Below are positions 42,950 through 53,812 of a stretch of DNA of 64,000 bases, one piece after another (the first letter of the stretch is position 1; every line of letters begins with the position of its first letter). A model generated the notes under the pieces. The model saw only the letters and a list, made by a program, of their open reading frames with translations, was not told where the DNA came from and did no database searches. The stretch is from NCBI RefSeq assembly GCF_000633355.1, contig NZ_AYMQ01000055.1, positions 1 through 64,000 on the forward strand, written 5' to 3'. A program made the translations under genes and the position numbers. Source of the DNA: Serratia sp. H1w (GTDB lineage Bacteria > Pseudomonadota > Gammaproteobacteria > Enterobacterales > Enterobacteriaceae).

Positions 42950-45900
42950 CTAGGCGAAACGTGATTTAACCCATTCGCGCAGCCGTTGAATATGCAGATA
43001 CAGCGCCGGGATAAAGAAGATCCCGACCAGCGTCGCCAGTAACATCCCACCAAACACGGTAATACCAATGATTTGGCGGCTCATCGCCCCCGCCCCGGTA
43101 GCAAACACCAACGGCATCACACCAAGAATAAAGGAGATGGCCGTCATCATTACCGCCCGGAAACGTTGTCTGGCCCCGTCCTGTGCGGCTTCGCGAATGC
43201 TGGCTCCTTCTTCACGCCGTGCCTTGGAGAATTCGACAATCAGGATGGCATTCTTGGCTGCCAGGCCGATTAGCAACACCAGCCCGATTTGAACATAAAC
43301 ATCGTTGGCAAACCCCATCATGCGTAAACCGGCAACCGCCCCCGCCACCGCGAAGATCACCGAGAGCATCACCACCAGCGGGATACTCCAGCTTTCATAC
43401 TGAGCCACCAGGAACAGATAGGCGAATACCAGCGCCGCTAGATAGATCAGCAGCGCCTGATCGCCAGTCTGCTGTTCCTGCCAGGATAGGCCGCTCCAAC
43501 TATAGCCATAGCCCTTTGGCAATTGCTCCGCCAGTAAGGATTCCATGGTTTTCATCGCCTGCCCGGAGCTAACCCCTTCGGCCGCAGAACCGTTCACCGA
43601 AACCGACGGAAACTGGTTGAACTGGTTGATAAAAGGCGCGCCGATGGAAGGCGTGAGTCGTACCAGGTTTGCCAGGCTCACCAGTGTGCCGGTATCACTA
43701 CGCACGTTCAGGCGGTTTATCTGCTCGGTGCGTTGCCGGAAATCGCTATCATTTTGCAACAGCACCCGGAACATGCGGTTATTGACCGAGAAATCCCCGA
43801 CGTTCAGGCCACCGAGCGAAACCTGCAACGTATTGAAGATGCGGCTGACCGGCACCTGCAACAGCGCTGCCCGTTCACGATCGACCGCCAGATCGATATC
43901 CGGCACCACGGCGCTAAAGGTGGTAAATACCCGGCTCAATTCAGGCCGTTGGTTGGCGGCAAAAATAATTCCCTGAGCCACCTGAGCCATCTGCTGTGGC
44001 GTTTGCCCTTCCAGCGCCAGCAGGCGTAAATCAAAACCAGCGGCGTTGCCCAGCCCGGCGATTGCCGGTGGATTGACCACCATGATCATCGCCGAAGGGA
44101 TAGCCGCCAGCCGGCCCTGAAGATCGGCCAACACCTGGTCAACATGTTCACGTTGGCCCCAGGGTTTCAGCATCACGATGGCGAAACCGGCATTGGGTGA
44201 ATTGCCCCCGCTCAGCAGGCTGAAGCCGGTAATTTTGATCACATCCTCCACCGCCGGATTTTGCGCTACCTGTTGGTGCATCTGATCCATTACCGCCTGG
44301 GTGCGCTCAAGGGAAGCGCCATCCGGCAGTTGGACGTTGACGAAGAAGTAGCCCTGATCCTCCTCAGGCAGAAAAGAAGTTGGCAGGCGGCTGTAGCCGT
44401 ACCAGGTGGCTACGCCAACAACCAGCAGGGCAATCACCGTGGTTAATGCCCGCTTTCTGGCCAAGGCGGCCAGACCGACATAGCCATCGCGCATCCGATC
44501 CATACCCCGATTGAAACCGCCAAAAAAGCCGGTTTGCGCCAGCTCACGCCGTCGGATCAGCGTGGCACACAGCGCCGGGGACAGCGTAAGCGCATTGATG
44601 CTCGACAGGATCACCGCTGCCGACAGGGTCACAGCAAACTGACGGTACAGCTCACCGGTAATGCCCGGCAGCACCGCAATGGGGACAAACACCGCCATCA
44701 ACACCAGCGTCGTGGCCACGATCGGCCCGGCAATCTGGCTGATCGCCTTGCGGGTAGCTTCGGCCGGGCTAAGAGCCGGATCTTGTGCCAGCAGGCGCTC
44801 CACGTTTTCCACCACCACAATGGCGTCATCCACCACGATGGTCAGCGCCAGAATAATAGCGAACAGGCTTAGAGTGTTGGCGGAATAGCCGAAAACGTAC
44901 AGCACGGCAAAGGTACCGAGCAATGAAACCGGAATGGTCAACGCCACAATAAAGGTGGCCCGCAGGCTCTGCAAAAACAGGTAAACCACCAGCAGCACCA
45001 CCGCCAAGGTTAATGCCAGCGAGATGGCTATTTCATGCAACGTTGCCGTTACCGGGCGGGTGGAGTCATATTTGATGTCATAGCTCATATCACTGGGGAA
45101 AGATTGCGACAAACGAGCCATCTCCTGGCGGACCGCATTGGCGACATTCAGCGCATTGGCCCCCGGCGTGGGGTAAACCACCAAAAATGCCGACTCCTGC
45201 TGGTTCATTGAGGCATTGACCTGGTAGTTTTGCGCCCCCAGATCCACCCGAGCCACGTCACCCACCCGCACCGTGCCCCCGTTGGCACCGCTGCGGATAA
45301 TCACTCTGGCAAACTCCTGCGGATCGGTTAAGCGCCCCTGCCCGCTAATGGTCAGGGTTTGCTGCTGGCTTGAAGGCGAAGGTGCGGAACCGATCTGACC
45401 TGCGGCAGCCTGCACGTTCTGTTGCTGCAATGCCTGGACAATATCCTGTACGCTGATATTGAGCGATTCCATACGCTGTGGATCGAGCCAGACGCGCATG
45501 CTGTAATCGCGGGCACCAAAGACCTGGACGTCCCCTACACCGCTGATTCGGGCCAGCGCGTCGCGCAGTTGGATACTGGTGTAATTGCTCAGAAACAGCG
45601 TATCGCGGCTGCCTTTGGGAGAAAACACGCTGACGCCAAGCAGCAGGTTCGAGGCCCGTTTGCGCACCGAAACCCCGTTGTTATTCACCTCTGCCGGTAG
45701 CTGGGCGCTAACCTGCGAAATACGGTTTTGCACCTCCACTGCGGCCATGTCCGGATCGGTCCCGCTGGCAAAGGTGATGCTCAGTTGATAACCGCCGTTG
45801 TTGGCGCTGGTGGATTCCATATACAGCATGTTGCTGACGCCGTTGACCTGCGCCTCGATCGGTGATGCCACCGCCTGAGCCACATCGCGGGCGCTGGCTC

Positions 45901-46051
45901 CAGGATAAAGCGCGCTGACGGAAACCACCGGTGGTGTGATATCAGGATACTGTTCCACCGGGATCACCTTGAGGGAAACAATCCCCACCAGGGTGATCAC
46001 CAGCGCAATCACGATGGCGAATTTTGGCCGCCGAATAAAGAAGTGCAGCAT
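42950..46051 (-). CDS. RND multidrug efflux pump, inner-membrane transporter (HAE-1)
   Basis: 1033 residues. Two homologous halves, each with a first helix, a large periplasmic loop and five to six further helices. [20 protein letters not shown] at the start, [20 protein letters not shown], the proton-relay Asp pair in [16 protein letters not shown] and [20 protein letters not shown] in the second half. This is the MexF/OqxB/AcrB class. It follows its adaptor gene by 10 bases. No outer-membrane factor gene is adjacent, so TolC is the likely partner. Confidence 0.95.
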   Translation of the reverse strand: MLHFFIRRPKFAIVIALVITLVGIVSLKVIPVEQYPDITPPVVSVSALYPGASARDVAQAVASPIEAQVNGVSNMLYMESTSANNGGYQLSITFASGTDPDMAAVEVQNRISQVSAQLPAEVNNNGVSVRKRASNLLLGVSVFSPKGSRDTLFLSNYTSIQLRDALARISGVGDVQVFGARDYSMRVWLDPQRMESLNISVQDIVQALQQQNVQAAAGQIGSAPSPSSQQQTLTISGQGRLTDPQEFARVIIRSGANGGTVRVGDVARVDLGAQNYQVNASMNQQESAFLVVYPTPGANALNVANAVRQEMARLSQSFPSDMSYDIKYDSTRPVTATLHEIAISLALTLAVVLLVVYLFLQSLRATFIVALTIPVSLLGTFAVLYVFGYSANTLSLFAIILALTIVVDDAIVVVENVERLLAQDPALSPAEATRKAISQIAGPIVATTLVLMAVFVPIAVLPGITGELYRQFAVTLSAAVILSSINALTLSPALCATLIRRRELAQTGFFGGFNRGMDRMRDGYVGLAALARKRALTTVIALLVVGVATWYGYSRLPTSFLPEEDQGYFFVNVQLPDGASLERTQAVMDQMHQQVAQNPAVEDVIKITGFSLLSGGNSPNAGFAIVMLKPWGQREHVDQVLADLQGRLAAIPSAMIMVVNPPAIAGLGNAAGFDLRLLALEGQTPQQMAQVAQGIIFAANQRPELSRVFTTFSAVVPDIDLAVDRERAALLQVPVSRIFNTLQVSLGGLNVGDFSVNNRMFRVLLQNDSDFRQRTEQINRLNVRSDTGTLVSLANLVRLTPSIGAPFINQFNQFPSVSVNGSAAEGVSSGQAMKTMESLLAEQLPKGYGYSWSGLSWQEQQTGDQALLIYLAALVFAYLFLVAQYESWSIPLVVMLSVIFAVAGAVAGLRMMGFANDVYVQIGLVLLIGLAAKNAILIVEFSKARREEGASIREAAQDGARQRFRAVMMTAISFILGVMPLVFATGAGAMSRQIIGITVFGGMLLATLVGIFFIPALYLHIQRLREWVKSRFA

Positions 46052-46061
46052 CAGCGTCCCC

Positions 46062-47195
46062 TTATGGTTGCGCGTTGGCGCTGGAGAGAATGGCGTTTAC
46101 CTGCATACCAGGTCTGACGTGCTGCACACCGGCGATAATCACCTTTTCGCCAGCGCTGAGCCCGGCGTTAACCTGATAATACTGCTGGTGCTGTTCACCC
46201 AGTGTCACCGCACGAACCTCAACGATATTCTCCGGTGAAACCACCAAGACAAAGTGACCTTGCTGGTTTTGCTGAAGCGCGGCGATCGGCACCAGCGTGA
46301 CCGTCTGCGGTTGTTCGGCGGTCAGGATCACGTTCACCACGCCCCCAGGCAGCAACAGATGATTAGGATTGGCAAAACGGGTACGTAACGTGACGGTACC
46401 GGTGTGGGCATCGATCTGGTTATCTACCGATTCAAAACTGCCCGGCTCTGGGTAGGATTTGCCGTTAGCCAGCTCAAGACGGGCGGAAAACTGCCCTTCA
46501 GCAAGCTTGCCCTCCCCATGCTGACGCTGATAGGCGGCGGTAATATAGTCCCGTTCATTGATGGAGATCGCCACGCGGATCGGATCGAGCTGAATAATGT
46601 TAACCAGCGTGCCGCTCGCCGCGTTGACCAGGCTACCCACATGAAAACGGCTGTGGCCAACGCGCCCGGCAATCGGCGCATAAATACGGGTATAGCTGAG
46701 TTGTAACTGCTGAGTGTTGAGCATCGCCCGCGCCTGGGCTACCGCTGCCCGGCTGGTATCCCGCTCGGCTGCGGCGGCATCGATATCCGCTCTGCTGACC
46801 GCGCGGTTATTACCTAACTGCTGCAAGCGCGTCAGATTGACCTGTGCCAGATTGGCCGAAGCCGTGGCACTATCGAGCTGCGCCTGAGCCTGCGCTACGG
46901 CAGAATGATGCAAAGCAGGCTCGATTTCGTACAGCAAGTCTCCCGCCTTGACCATCTGCCCTTCGGTAAACGGCCGTTGGGCGATAAACCCTTCGGTACG
47001 GGTCTTCACCTCCACGGTTTGTATAGCCTCGATGCGGCCAAGATAGTGCAACGCACGTTCGGGTTGGCTTTGCTCAATCAGCGCCACGGTCACCGCAGGC
47101 AGCGGCGCGGCAACGATCGGAGCGGCAATAACCAGCAGCCACAAGGCCATAAAGCGGGAGAACGAAGGTTTAGTCATACGTACAGAGCCACTCAT
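46062..47195 (-). CDS. RND efflux membrane-fusion (adaptor) protein
   Basis: About 377 residues. Signal-like N-terminus ([14 protein letters not shown]), lipoyl halves [20 protein letters not shown] and [20 protein letters not shown], a long alpha-hairpin between them ([20 protein letters not shown]) and the beta-barrel domain. The start is uncertain: ATG 47195 or ATG 47177, neither with a strong ribosome site, and TTG 47198 is also possible. First gene of the pump operon. Confidence 0.93.
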   Translation of the reverse strand: MSGSVRMTKPSFSRFMALWLLVIAAPIVAAPLPAVTVALIEQSQPERALHYLGRIEAIQTVEVKTRTEGFIAQRPFTEGQMVKAGDLLYEIEPALHHSAVAQAQAQLDSATASANLAQVNLTRLQQLGNNRAVSRADIDAAAAERDTSRAAVAQARAMLNTQQLQLSYTRIYAPIAGRVGHSRFHVGSLVNAASGTLVNIIQLDPIRVAISINERDYITAAYQRQHGEGKLAEGQFSARLELANGKSYPEPGSFESVDNQIDAHTGTVTLRTRFANPNHLLLPGGVVNVILTAEQPQTVTLVPIAALQQNQQGHFVLVVSPENIVEVRAVTLGEQHQQYYQVNAGLSAGEKVIIAGVQHVRPGMQVNAILSSANAQP

Positions 47196-47269
47196 CAATT
47201 AGTTACCAGCTAAATTGATGAAAATTATAGTTCACCCAGAGAAAGTCAGTGCGAGCGCTGTTAACGATT

Positions 47270-47291
47270 AGCGGGCACAGCATGCAGCGCC
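47270..47291 (-). repeat. Degenerate core copy of palindromic repeat
   Basis: GCGGGCACAGCATGCAGCGC differs from the core only in two positions and keeps the GCATGC centre. No arms present. Lies just beyond the SDR stop. Confidence 0.5.
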
Positions 47292-47304
47292 GCACAACCG
47301 TGGT

Positions 47305-48057
47305 TTATTGCGCGGTATAACCGCCATCAATGCTGTAAAAGGCCCCGGTGGTGAAACTGCTGTCTGAAGAAAGTAAAAAAACCACCGTTTTCGCCACCTC
47401 TTCTCGCGTGGCCATACGCCCCATCGGATGGGTGGCCGCCATTTTCGCCCGCAAACAGGCGGGTAGTTCGGCCATTGCAGGCGTATCGACATAGCCTGGC
47501 CCAACGGCGTTAATGCGTATCCCTTGTTGGGCAAATTCCAGAGCGGCGGCCCGCGTCAAACCGATGATGCCGTGCTTGGCCGCGGTATAAGGGGCAATAC
47601 CCGCAATGCCGACCATGCCATTGACGGCGGAGAGATTAACCACCGCTCCGCCACCTGCCGCCGCGATAGCTGGCAAACCGTACTTCATGCCATAGAAGGT
47701 GCCGCTGAGATCGGTTTCAATCACCGCGTGCCAATCTTCAATGGCGTATTCATTCAGCGGCACGTCATGTGGCCCGGTAATACCGGCATTGTTGACCAGC
47801 AGATGCAACTGCCCGTAGAAGGCCAGCGTCTGCTCTACCGCACCGCGTACCGATTCAGGATCGCGGGCATCCAAAACCTGCGGAAATACCGATTTGCCAG
47901 TCGGATCCATCCGTTGCGCCGTTGCTACCAGCCTGGCACGATTTCTGGCGGCAATGACCACCTGCGCCCCACGATCCAACAGCTCTTGAGCAATGGCTTC
48001 ACCAATACCGGTTGACGCACCGGTCACCAATGCCACTTTACCTGTGAAATCTTGCAT
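47305..48057 (-). CDS. Short-chain dehydrogenase/reductase
   Basis: 250 residues. Classical SDR: NAD(P) motif VTGASTGIGEAIAQ (TGxxxGIG), NNAGITG, active-site Ser in NLSAVNGMVG, YTAAKHG (YxxxK) and the C-terminal GAFYSIDGGYTAQ. The residues after the second strand (AARNRARL) suggest NADP preference. Substrate not known. AGGGGGCG precedes the ATG. Confidence 0.92.
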   Translation of the reverse strand: MQDFTGKVALVTGASTGIGEAIAQELLDRGAQVVIAARNRARLVATAQRMDPTGKSVFPQVLDARDPESVRGAVEQTLAFYGQLHLLVNNAGITGPHDVPLNEYAIEDWHAVIETDLSGTFYGMKYGLPAIAAAGGGAVVNLSAVNGMVGIAGIAPYTAAKHGIIGLTRAAALEFAQQGIRINAVGPGYVDTPAMAELPACLRAKMAATHPMGRMATREEVAKTVVFLLSSDSSFTTGAFYSIDGGYTAQ

Positions 48058-48156
48058 AACGCCCCCTGTTCACTTTGAGTTAGGCGTTCAGGTTAAGGCT
48101 GGCCGATGACAGTTTCTGGCAGTGGCGAACCGCCAAACCAGACAAAAGGTGCAACG

Positions 48157-48188
48157 AAAAAGCCCTGACATTATTTGCCAGGGCTTTT
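48157..48188 (-). terminator. Rho-independent terminator of an unassigned transcript
   Basis: AAAAGCCCTG/CAGGGCTTTT, a 10-bp stem with a 12-base loop. On the minus strand it is followed by five T's, and the SDR gene starts 100 bases further on, so this terminates a leftward transcript from the AT-rich island or from the EamA gene. Confidence 0.6.
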
Positions 48189-48839
48189 AGGTTACTATCA
48201 AATTAAAATTCAACATTCATCAACTTACTAACTTGGTGTTACTTTCGATACTACGTAAAAATGTACTTGTTTATCACAGATAATATTGGGTATTGAACAG
48301 CTAACTACATCCTCCCATATACTGATTGATTTACAAAATATTCACTTACTTACCTCGAAATAATTTACCGAGATAGAGCAAGCTAAACTGGTACATTCCC
48401 CCTCGCGATATAAACTATTTGACGCATGGCTTTACTTTCATTGCAGCACACTTACAGAAAAACCTCACAAACTGCAACATTAACACTTAACAAACAGAGC
48501 CTTACATCATCGCGTTGTCGTACACACCCTTCGATAGTAGAAACTGACTACGTGGCCTTAGAACATTGCCGAGTGAGTCTGAACAGGCTACTCAACGGCG
48601 ACTTCCCCATACAACAAACTTCGTGGCCTTTATCGCAATATCACTAAACAACTTATTAAAGATACCCTTTCAATCTGTTATTTAGCTAAGCAGCTAACTT
48701 TCATTTTCCTGCTGCTGAATACTAATCTACGGTGTTTTCAAACTAAGTCAATACTGTTTTTAACAACATGCGTTTATTCTCTAAGTGGCTAATTTTAAAC
48801 GAAGTGAAATTGATTGGCATTTGCTTTTTTAATCGGTAA
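48189..48839. other. AT-rich island without a clear gene
   Basis: About 650 bases, much more AT-rich than its surroundings, between the SDR and EamA genes. The longest frame (48426-48647, plus, 73 codons) has no ribosome site and a composition biased to Ser/Thr/Gln, and I do not believe it. A terminator at its left end implies that something is transcribed leftward through it. Possible contents: an sRNA, or a decayed gene. Confidence 0.5.
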
Positions 48840-49691
48840 TTACGGGGTGAGTTGCAGCAACAGCGCTCCCGCCAGTACCGTCATCACGCCTAGCCATTGC
48901 ACGTTCGATAACCTTTCCCCCAGCAATAATGCCCCTAACAACGCAGCAATGCCGCCGGAAAGCGTGCTCAGTACCGTCACGACCGAAACCGAACCGTGCC
49001 CACTGCCCACGGCAAAAGCCGCAAAACCAGCCAAATTTAACAGGCTGGCAGCCAACAATAGCCCACTCTGCCGCCGAGTAGGACGCGCCAGTAATTTTCT
49101 ACGATCACCGAACATCAGCAATGCTGCCAGGCCAAAAGCGTAGCCCATCCACAGACTGAGATTTGGCCCTAGCACCGCTAAGGTATAGCGGCCCTGTAAC
49201 CAGAAACTGCAGCCATAACACAGAGAAGCCAACAGAGCGAACAACAGCGGGAGCAGCATTGTAGATGTCTCTGCCTGCCGGTTCACATTTACGGCAGTCA
49301 GGACCACACCCAACAGGCAGATAGCTAATCCCAGGACGGTGAATGCACCAAGCTGTTCACCACTTATCCATGACAACAACGCCGTCACTGCACCATAACT
49401 GGTGACCAAGGGTGCTACCAGTGCCGCTTTACCCAACGCAAACGCATGGGATAGGGCCAGCGCCCCAATAACAATCAAGCCCGCAGCCAGCAGCGCCAGC
49501 CCCCAAATGGTTATCGGTATGTGGGACGCCTGTAACGGCATGCTCAGCAGCAACAGAGATAAAATAACCAGTCCAATCAACTGCGAGAAAAATACCGCGC
49601 GTCTGACGCCAACCGCTCGGGCATTGATCCCCACCAAAAAATCGGTGCCCCCCCAACATGCGGCGGCCATCAACCCCATCAAGATATCCAT
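48840..49691 (-). CDS. EamA (DMT superfamily) transporter
   Basis: 283 residues with ten helices in two EamA repeats (MGLMAAACWGGTDFLVGINA at the start; LLLAASLLNLAGFAAFAVGS in the second half, closing with GVMTVLAGALLLQLTP). Metabolite exporters of this family move amino acids, nucleobases or toxins; substrate unknown. GGAGAGAAAATA precedes the ATG. Divergent from a LysR gene. Confidence 0.88.
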   Translation of the reverse strand: MDILMGLMAAACWGGTDFLVGINARAVGVRRAVFFSQLIGLVILSLLLLSMPLQASHIPITIWGLALLAAGLIVIGALALSHAFALGKAALVAPLVTSYGAVTALLSWISGEQLGAFTVLGLAICLLGVVLTAVNVNRQAETSTMLLPLLFALLASLCYGCSFWLQGRYTLAVLGPNLSLWMGYAFGLAALLMFGDRRKLLARPTRRQSGLLLAASLLNLAGFAAFAVGSGHGSVSVVTVLSTLSGGIAALLGALLLGERLSNVQWLGVMTVLAGALLLQLTP

Positions 49692-49772
49692 TATTTTCTC
49701 TCCATCCAGTGCTTATCGCAGGTTAAGAGAAATAGTGCTTGTGCAACATCGATAGATTGGCAATATGGTTGC

Positions 49773-50708
49773 ATGAAACTCAAGCTCAACGCTCGCCAAC
49801 GTCTGCCTTCACTAAAGGCTCTACACACTTTCGAGGTGGCGGCACGCTGCAGCAGTTTAACCGTGGCCGCCGATGAGCTGAATGTCACCCTCGGTGCCGT
49901 CAGCCGCCAAATACGGCTGCTGGAAAGTGAACTGGGCGTGACGCTATTTCACCGTAAAGGTAATGCGGTGGCCCTGAATGATACCGGTAAGCAACTGTCT
50001 GCTGAGGTTATCAAAGCCTTTATGCAACTGAGGAAATCCTGCGAGCGTGTGCGCCCGGAAGAGCAAAGTACGCTTAAGCTAACCTGCACTCTGGGGATCG
50101 CCAGCCACTGGTTAGCTCCACGATTACCCGCATTGCACCAACAAGATCCCGAAACTGCGTTGATCGTTGATGCCAATGAAAACGTGCGCGATCTTGGGGC
50201 TGGTGAGGCAGATATCGCCATCCGCTACAGCCCGATTAACAGCCCAATGCACCATTCACGACGTTTGCTGACAGACGCCTTTTCCCCCTTGGCCAGCCCA
50301 GAATTCTTGCGCTCTTGCTCAGGAATGACCGCCCCCGAACAGTTGCTGGGATTACGCCTGATCCACTCTCCGTGGAAAGATGCACAAGGCCAAGGGGTTG
50401 CCGCCTGGCAAGATTGGTTTCATGCCTACAACGTTGAGGGTAAGTCCGGCTCGCTACTCACCTTCAACAGCGTTGGCCATGCTCTGCAAGAGGCCATCGA
50501 CGGAAACGGTGTGGTGCTTGGCAGTCTGGCGGTAGCGCAGGATGCTCTACGCAGCGGGAAACTGGTGGAAGTCTTCGCCGGACGCTGGCAGCTCCCTTCT
50601 ACCTATGAATTCCGCCTCTGTTGGGCAGAACATGAATTTCTTGGGGCAACGACGCGTCGCTGGATAAATCTGCTGTTAGCGGCGGCTGAACATCCCGCCA
50701 ACTTTTAA
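49773..50708 (+). CDS. LysR-family regulator (GcvA-like), divergent from EamA transporter
   Basis: 311 residues. HTH near residues 12-70 (LPSLKALHTFEVAARCSSLT, VTLGAVSRQIRLLESELGV), then an effector domain with LTCTLGIASHWLAPRLPALH and GAGEADIAIRY, features of the GcvA group. 81 bases from the EamA start on the other strand, so it probably controls that transporter. Confidence 0.9.
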   Translation: MKLKLNARQRLPSLKALHTFEVAARCSSLTVAADELNVTLGAVSRQIRLLESELGVTLFHRKGNAVALNDTGKQLSAEVIKAFMQLRKSCERVRPEEQSTLKLTCTLGIASHWLAPRLPALHQQDPETALIVDANENVRDLGAGEADIAIRYSPINSPMHHSRRLLTDAFSPLASPEFLRSCSGMTAPEQLLGLRLIHSPWKDAQGQGVAAWQDWFHAYNVEGKSGSLLTFNSVGHALQEAIDGNGVVLGSLAVAQDALRSGKLVEVFAGRWQLPSTYEFRLCWAEHEFLGATTRRWINLLLAAAEHPANF

Positions 50709-50784
50709 CACCGCACGTATTGCTCTCCCCACCACCGCAAATCCCGCTAATTTAGGCCAAATTTTCCGTTCAGCGAGAACTCTG

Positions 50785-51546
50785 GTGGATATAGCACGCT
50801 ATCTGCAACACATTGGCTTCTCAGGCACGCCACAGGCCGATCTGCCAACCCTGCAACAGTTGCATCGCTGCCACATGTTGGCGGTGCCGTTTGAGAATTT
50901 GAGCATCATCTACCATCAGGAGCTCGATCTCAGCGAGGCCGGGCTGTTCAGCAAAATCGTCGAGCATAATCGCGGTGGGTTTTGCTATGAATTAAACCGG
51001 ATATTCGCCCTGCTGTTGCAGCAGATCGGTTTTCAGGTGACGTTCATCTCCGGAGAAGTCCACGCCAGAGACGGCTCTTTTGGCCCACAGTTTGACCATA
51101 TGGCGCTGGTGGTGACCTTGGATCAGCCCTATCTGGTGGATGTGGGGTTTGGCGATTCTTTCCTCGCCCCGCTGAAAATTACCACCAGCGAGCAACAGCC
51201 CCAGGCCAGCGGCACTTTTCATCTCGAGCAACACGACGACTGGTATCATCTGGAGCGCCGCAATGGCGATCGGACTTCCCACGCCAAGACGCTATATCGC
51301 TTTACCCTGCCCCCCCGGCAGCCGGAAGAGTTTAACGATATGTGTCACTATCACAGCACTTCGCCACAGTCGCACTTTACCCAAAAGTTGGTGTGCTCCC
51401 GCCCAACGGAGGATGGCCGCATCACTCTCAGCGAGTTAAAGCTGATCGTGACCCAAGACCATCATCGTAAGGAATCGACACTGCATTCAGAAGAGGAACG
51501 GCTAGAGGTGCTACGCCAATACTTTGCCATTGAGCTGACAAGCTAG
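50785..51546 (+). CDS. nhoA: Arylamine N-acetyltransferase
   Basis: 253 residues, a little shorter than E. coli NhoA (281). Catalytic triad: C67 in [11 protein letters not shown]105 in FDHMALVV and D119 in LVDVGFG. It also has VPFENLSI near the start. Transfers acetyl from acetyl-CoA to arylamines and hydrazines in the cytoplasm. Start is GTG 50785 (GAGAAC upstream). Its stop overlaps dusC's stop by 4 bases on the opposite strand. Confidence 0.93.
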   Translation: MDIARYLQHIGFSGTPQADLPTLQQLHRCHMLAVPFENLSIIYHQELDLSEAGLFSKIVEHNRGGFCYELNRIFALLLQQIGFQVTFISGEVHARDGSFGPQFDHMALVVTLDQPYLVDVGFGDSFLAPLKITTSEQQPQASGTFHLEQHDDWYHLERRNGDRTSHAKTLYRFTLPPRQPEEFNDMCHYHSTSPQSHFTQKLVCSRPTEDGRITLSELKLIVTQDHHRKESTLHSEEERLEVLRQYFAIELTS

Positions 51547-52472
51547 CGGCAAATCACTCGCGCAATGTCCTTGGAGTTGTTTAACGTGCGGATCTCGGTA
51601 AACAGCTCTGTGGCTTCCTGATACTCTTTGCGCAGGTAGCTCAGCCACTGTTTGATGCGGGCTACGTGGTATAAACCGGTATCACCCTGCTTTTCCAGAT
51701 GCACATACTTTTGCAGCAGCTGCACTACCTGCGGCCAAGGCATACGCGGTTCGTTATATTTAACCACCCGGCTCAGGTTGGGGATGTTCAATGCGCCGCG
51801 CCCCAGCATCACCGCATCGCAGCCCGTTGCCGCCATGCAGTCTTGTGCACTTTGCCAGTCCCAGATTTCCCCGTTGGCGATCACCGGAATGGTCAAACGC
51901 TGGCGGATCTCGCCGATCGCCTGCCAGTTGATGCGATCAGCTTTGTAGCCGTCCTCTTTGGTACGGCCATGGATGGTGATTTCGGTCGCACCCGCTTGTT
52001 GCACCGCATCGGCAATTTCAAAGCTGCGGGAATCCGAATCCCACCCCAGACGCACTTTTACCGTGACTGGCAGCTCTGCTGGCACCGCGGCACGCATTGC
52101 CTTGGCACCCTGATAAATCAACTCGGGATCTTTGAGCAAGGTGGCCCCGCCGCCGCTGCCGTTGACATGCTTGGACGGGCAGCCGCAGTTCAGATCGACA
52201 CCGTAAGAGCCTAGTTCAACCGCCTGAGCCGCATTTTCCGCCAGCCATTCGGGATATTGGCCAAGCAGTTGCACCCGCACCTGAGTGCCGGAAGGCGTTC
52301 TGCTGGCATGGTGCAGTTCCGGGCACAGGCGGTAAAAAGATTTAGCCGGCAGCCGTTGATCGATCACCCGCAGGAATTCGGTGATGCAGAGATCGTAATC
52401 GTTCACCTCGGTGAGCAATTCCCGCACCAGAGAGTCGAGTACCCCCTCCATTGGAGCCAATAATACGCGCAT
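51543..52472 (-). CDS. dusC: tRNA-dihydrouridine(16) synthase DusC
   Basis: 309 residues (E. coli 315). [20 protein letters not shown] at the start, catalytic Cys in [42 protein letters not shown] and [10 protein letters not shown] for FMN. Reduces U16 of tRNA. ATG 52472 has GAGGTAG upstream; 20 further codons are ignored. Confidence 0.95.
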   Translation of the reverse strand: MRVLLAPMEGVLDSLVRELLTEVNDYDLCITEFLRVIDQRLPAKSFYRLCPELHHASRTPSGTQVRVQLLGQYPEWLAENAAQAVELGSYGVDLNCGCPSKHVNGSGGGATLLKDPELIYQGAKAMRAAVPAELPVTVKVRLGWDSDSRSFEIADAVQQAGATEITIHGRTKEDGYKADRINWQAIGEIRQRLTIPVIANGEIWDWQSAQDCMAATGCDAVMLGRGALNIPNLSRVVKYNEPRMPWPQVVQLLQKYVHLEKQGDTGLYHVARIKQWLSYLRKEYQEATELFTEIRTLNNSKDIARVICR

Positions 52473-52595
52473 GCCTACCTCTGCTATCAAAGAGGGCGCA
52501 ATGATACGGGCGAAAAGCAGTGCCAGCAACATGAGATGGCCGAGTTAGCTAGCAAAAGCTGTTGGGACTGCCCTGCAACACAAGGGCAGACCTCT

Positions 52596-53684
52596 CTATT
52601 CGACAGGCCGATAAGCAATAAAACCGCCATCGGCGTCATAGAGGACATCAAAACCATTTAAAAAATGCACGCCTGTATTGACGAATGGCGTCGGACGCGT
52701 GGTGTTGAGATGGATAGACGTCGGTGTGAGTGGGGTAGCTTCGCCTCCTACGGTCAACTCATATTGCGCTGCGTTGGCGGCGTTATCGGCGCCAGGAAAA
52801 CTCAAACTCAGGGTGGTGCCGGATGAAAGCGTCTTGGCCCCCTCAAGCATGGCTGGTGGCAGAGTCAAAAACATCGCGGTCACTCCGGTGTCGACTAACG
52901 AAATACCGCAGGCCGCTGGCGGTTTGTGGTTAATCGTCATGCAGACCGAGGCACTCATCCATTCGTGCTCTACGTTTGGGTTCGGCGCGAGTTTGACGTA
53001 ACTGAATTGGCGCTGGGTGTTAGCCGAAGTGAGTCCAATATGAACGCCGTTGCGTGTCACGATATACCCGTGACGCATCGGCTGCTCGCTGGTTACATTC
53101 AGGAAAGGGTTGTTGCGCGGCGTGCTTTGAGCTTGCCCATCGGACTCCCGGTCAAACCCGATGCCCATCATGGCGATCCCGCGAGGCTCGTCACCTGGCT
53201 CACACTCACGAGCATCAGGCAGGCATTCAATACGCGTTACAGCCAAAACGGGGATCGACGTGGTCGTAACGCTGGCACCATTTTCTCCAGCGATGGTCAC
53301 TGGCACAGTAACCCAAACGCCAATCATGATCCGGCCCGAGCTGCTATAAGTCAGACGCCCCGGAGTAACGGGGAGTTGATCAAAATGGGGGATCCGATCT
53401 GCTGAAACAACTATGCCAGTTGAGCCAGTGTCCATGACGATGGGATGCAGTCCGCTGCTGCCGTCACCGAAAGCAATCCGCAATTTTGGGACATGGGCCA
53501 GGCGGGAGGGGTCAGTCTCGTCAACGTTTGGCAGGTACGTGAGATAGCTACCTGCATGATAAGCGCTGTAGTCGGGTGCAGTGGACGCCGACGCTATCGA
53601 ACCACACACAGAAACAGTGAACAAGCCAACCAAGGATAACAACTTGTAAGCCTGGATGATTAGGAAATCTACATTGATGTTCAA
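52596..53684 (-). CDS. Secreted pepsin-like aspartic protease homologue
   Basis: 362 residues, starting with TTG behind AGGAG. An N-terminal hydrophobic signal (LLSLVGLFTVSVCGSIASAS) is followed by two lobes, each with a catalytic-type motif: D85 in IVMDTGSTGIVVSA and D265 in SLVDTGVTAMFL. The spacing of 180 residues matches pepsin (Asp32 and Asp215, 183 apart). LTYSSSGRIMIGVWVT at residues 111-126 aligns with the pepsin flap (ITYGTGSMTGILGYDT), and GIAMMGIGFDRE with DGILGLAY. Cys pairs 154/161 and 248/259 could form disulphides. Pepsin-type proteins are rare in bacteria (shewasin is a known case). Monocistronic; no obvious partner. Confidence 0.75.
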   Translation of the reverse strand: MNINVDFLIIQAYKLLSLVGLFTVSVCGSIASASTAPDYSAYHAGSYLTYLPNVDETDPSRLAHVPKLRIAFGDGSSGLHPIVMDTGSTGIVVSADRIPHFDQLPVTPGRLTYSSSGRIMIGVWVTVPVTIAGENGASVTTTSIPVLAVTRIECLPDARECEPGDEPRGIAMMGIGFDRESDGQAQSTPRNNPFLNVTSEQPMRHGYIVTRNGVHIGLTSANTQRQFSYVKLAPNPNVEHEWMSASVCMTINHKPPAACGISLVDTGVTAMFLTLPPAMLEGAKTLSSGTTLSLSFPGADNAANAAQYELTVGGEATPLTPTSIHLNTTRPTPFVNTGVHFLNGFDVLYDADGGFIAYRPVE

Positions 53685-53812
53685 AATACTTCTCCTAACT
53701 GCATTTCGGTTGAGCGGGAGACAACAGCCATCTTGGTGATGGCTATTACCGCCACCAAGGACTTCTAAGGTGTGTCCCTAGAACTTGGGAAGGCATTGAC
53801 ATTATTTTTCAC

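Noticed and set aside
4096-47291. CRISPR array from the recurrent GCATGC-core repeats
   Set aside because: Copies are scattered over 43 kb singly, not in regular spacer-repeat units, and there are no cas genes.
48426-48647. 73-codon plus-strand frame in the AT-rich island
   Set aside because: No ribosome site, no recognisable fold, composition like random AT-rich DNA. The orphan terminator suggests transcription on the other strand.
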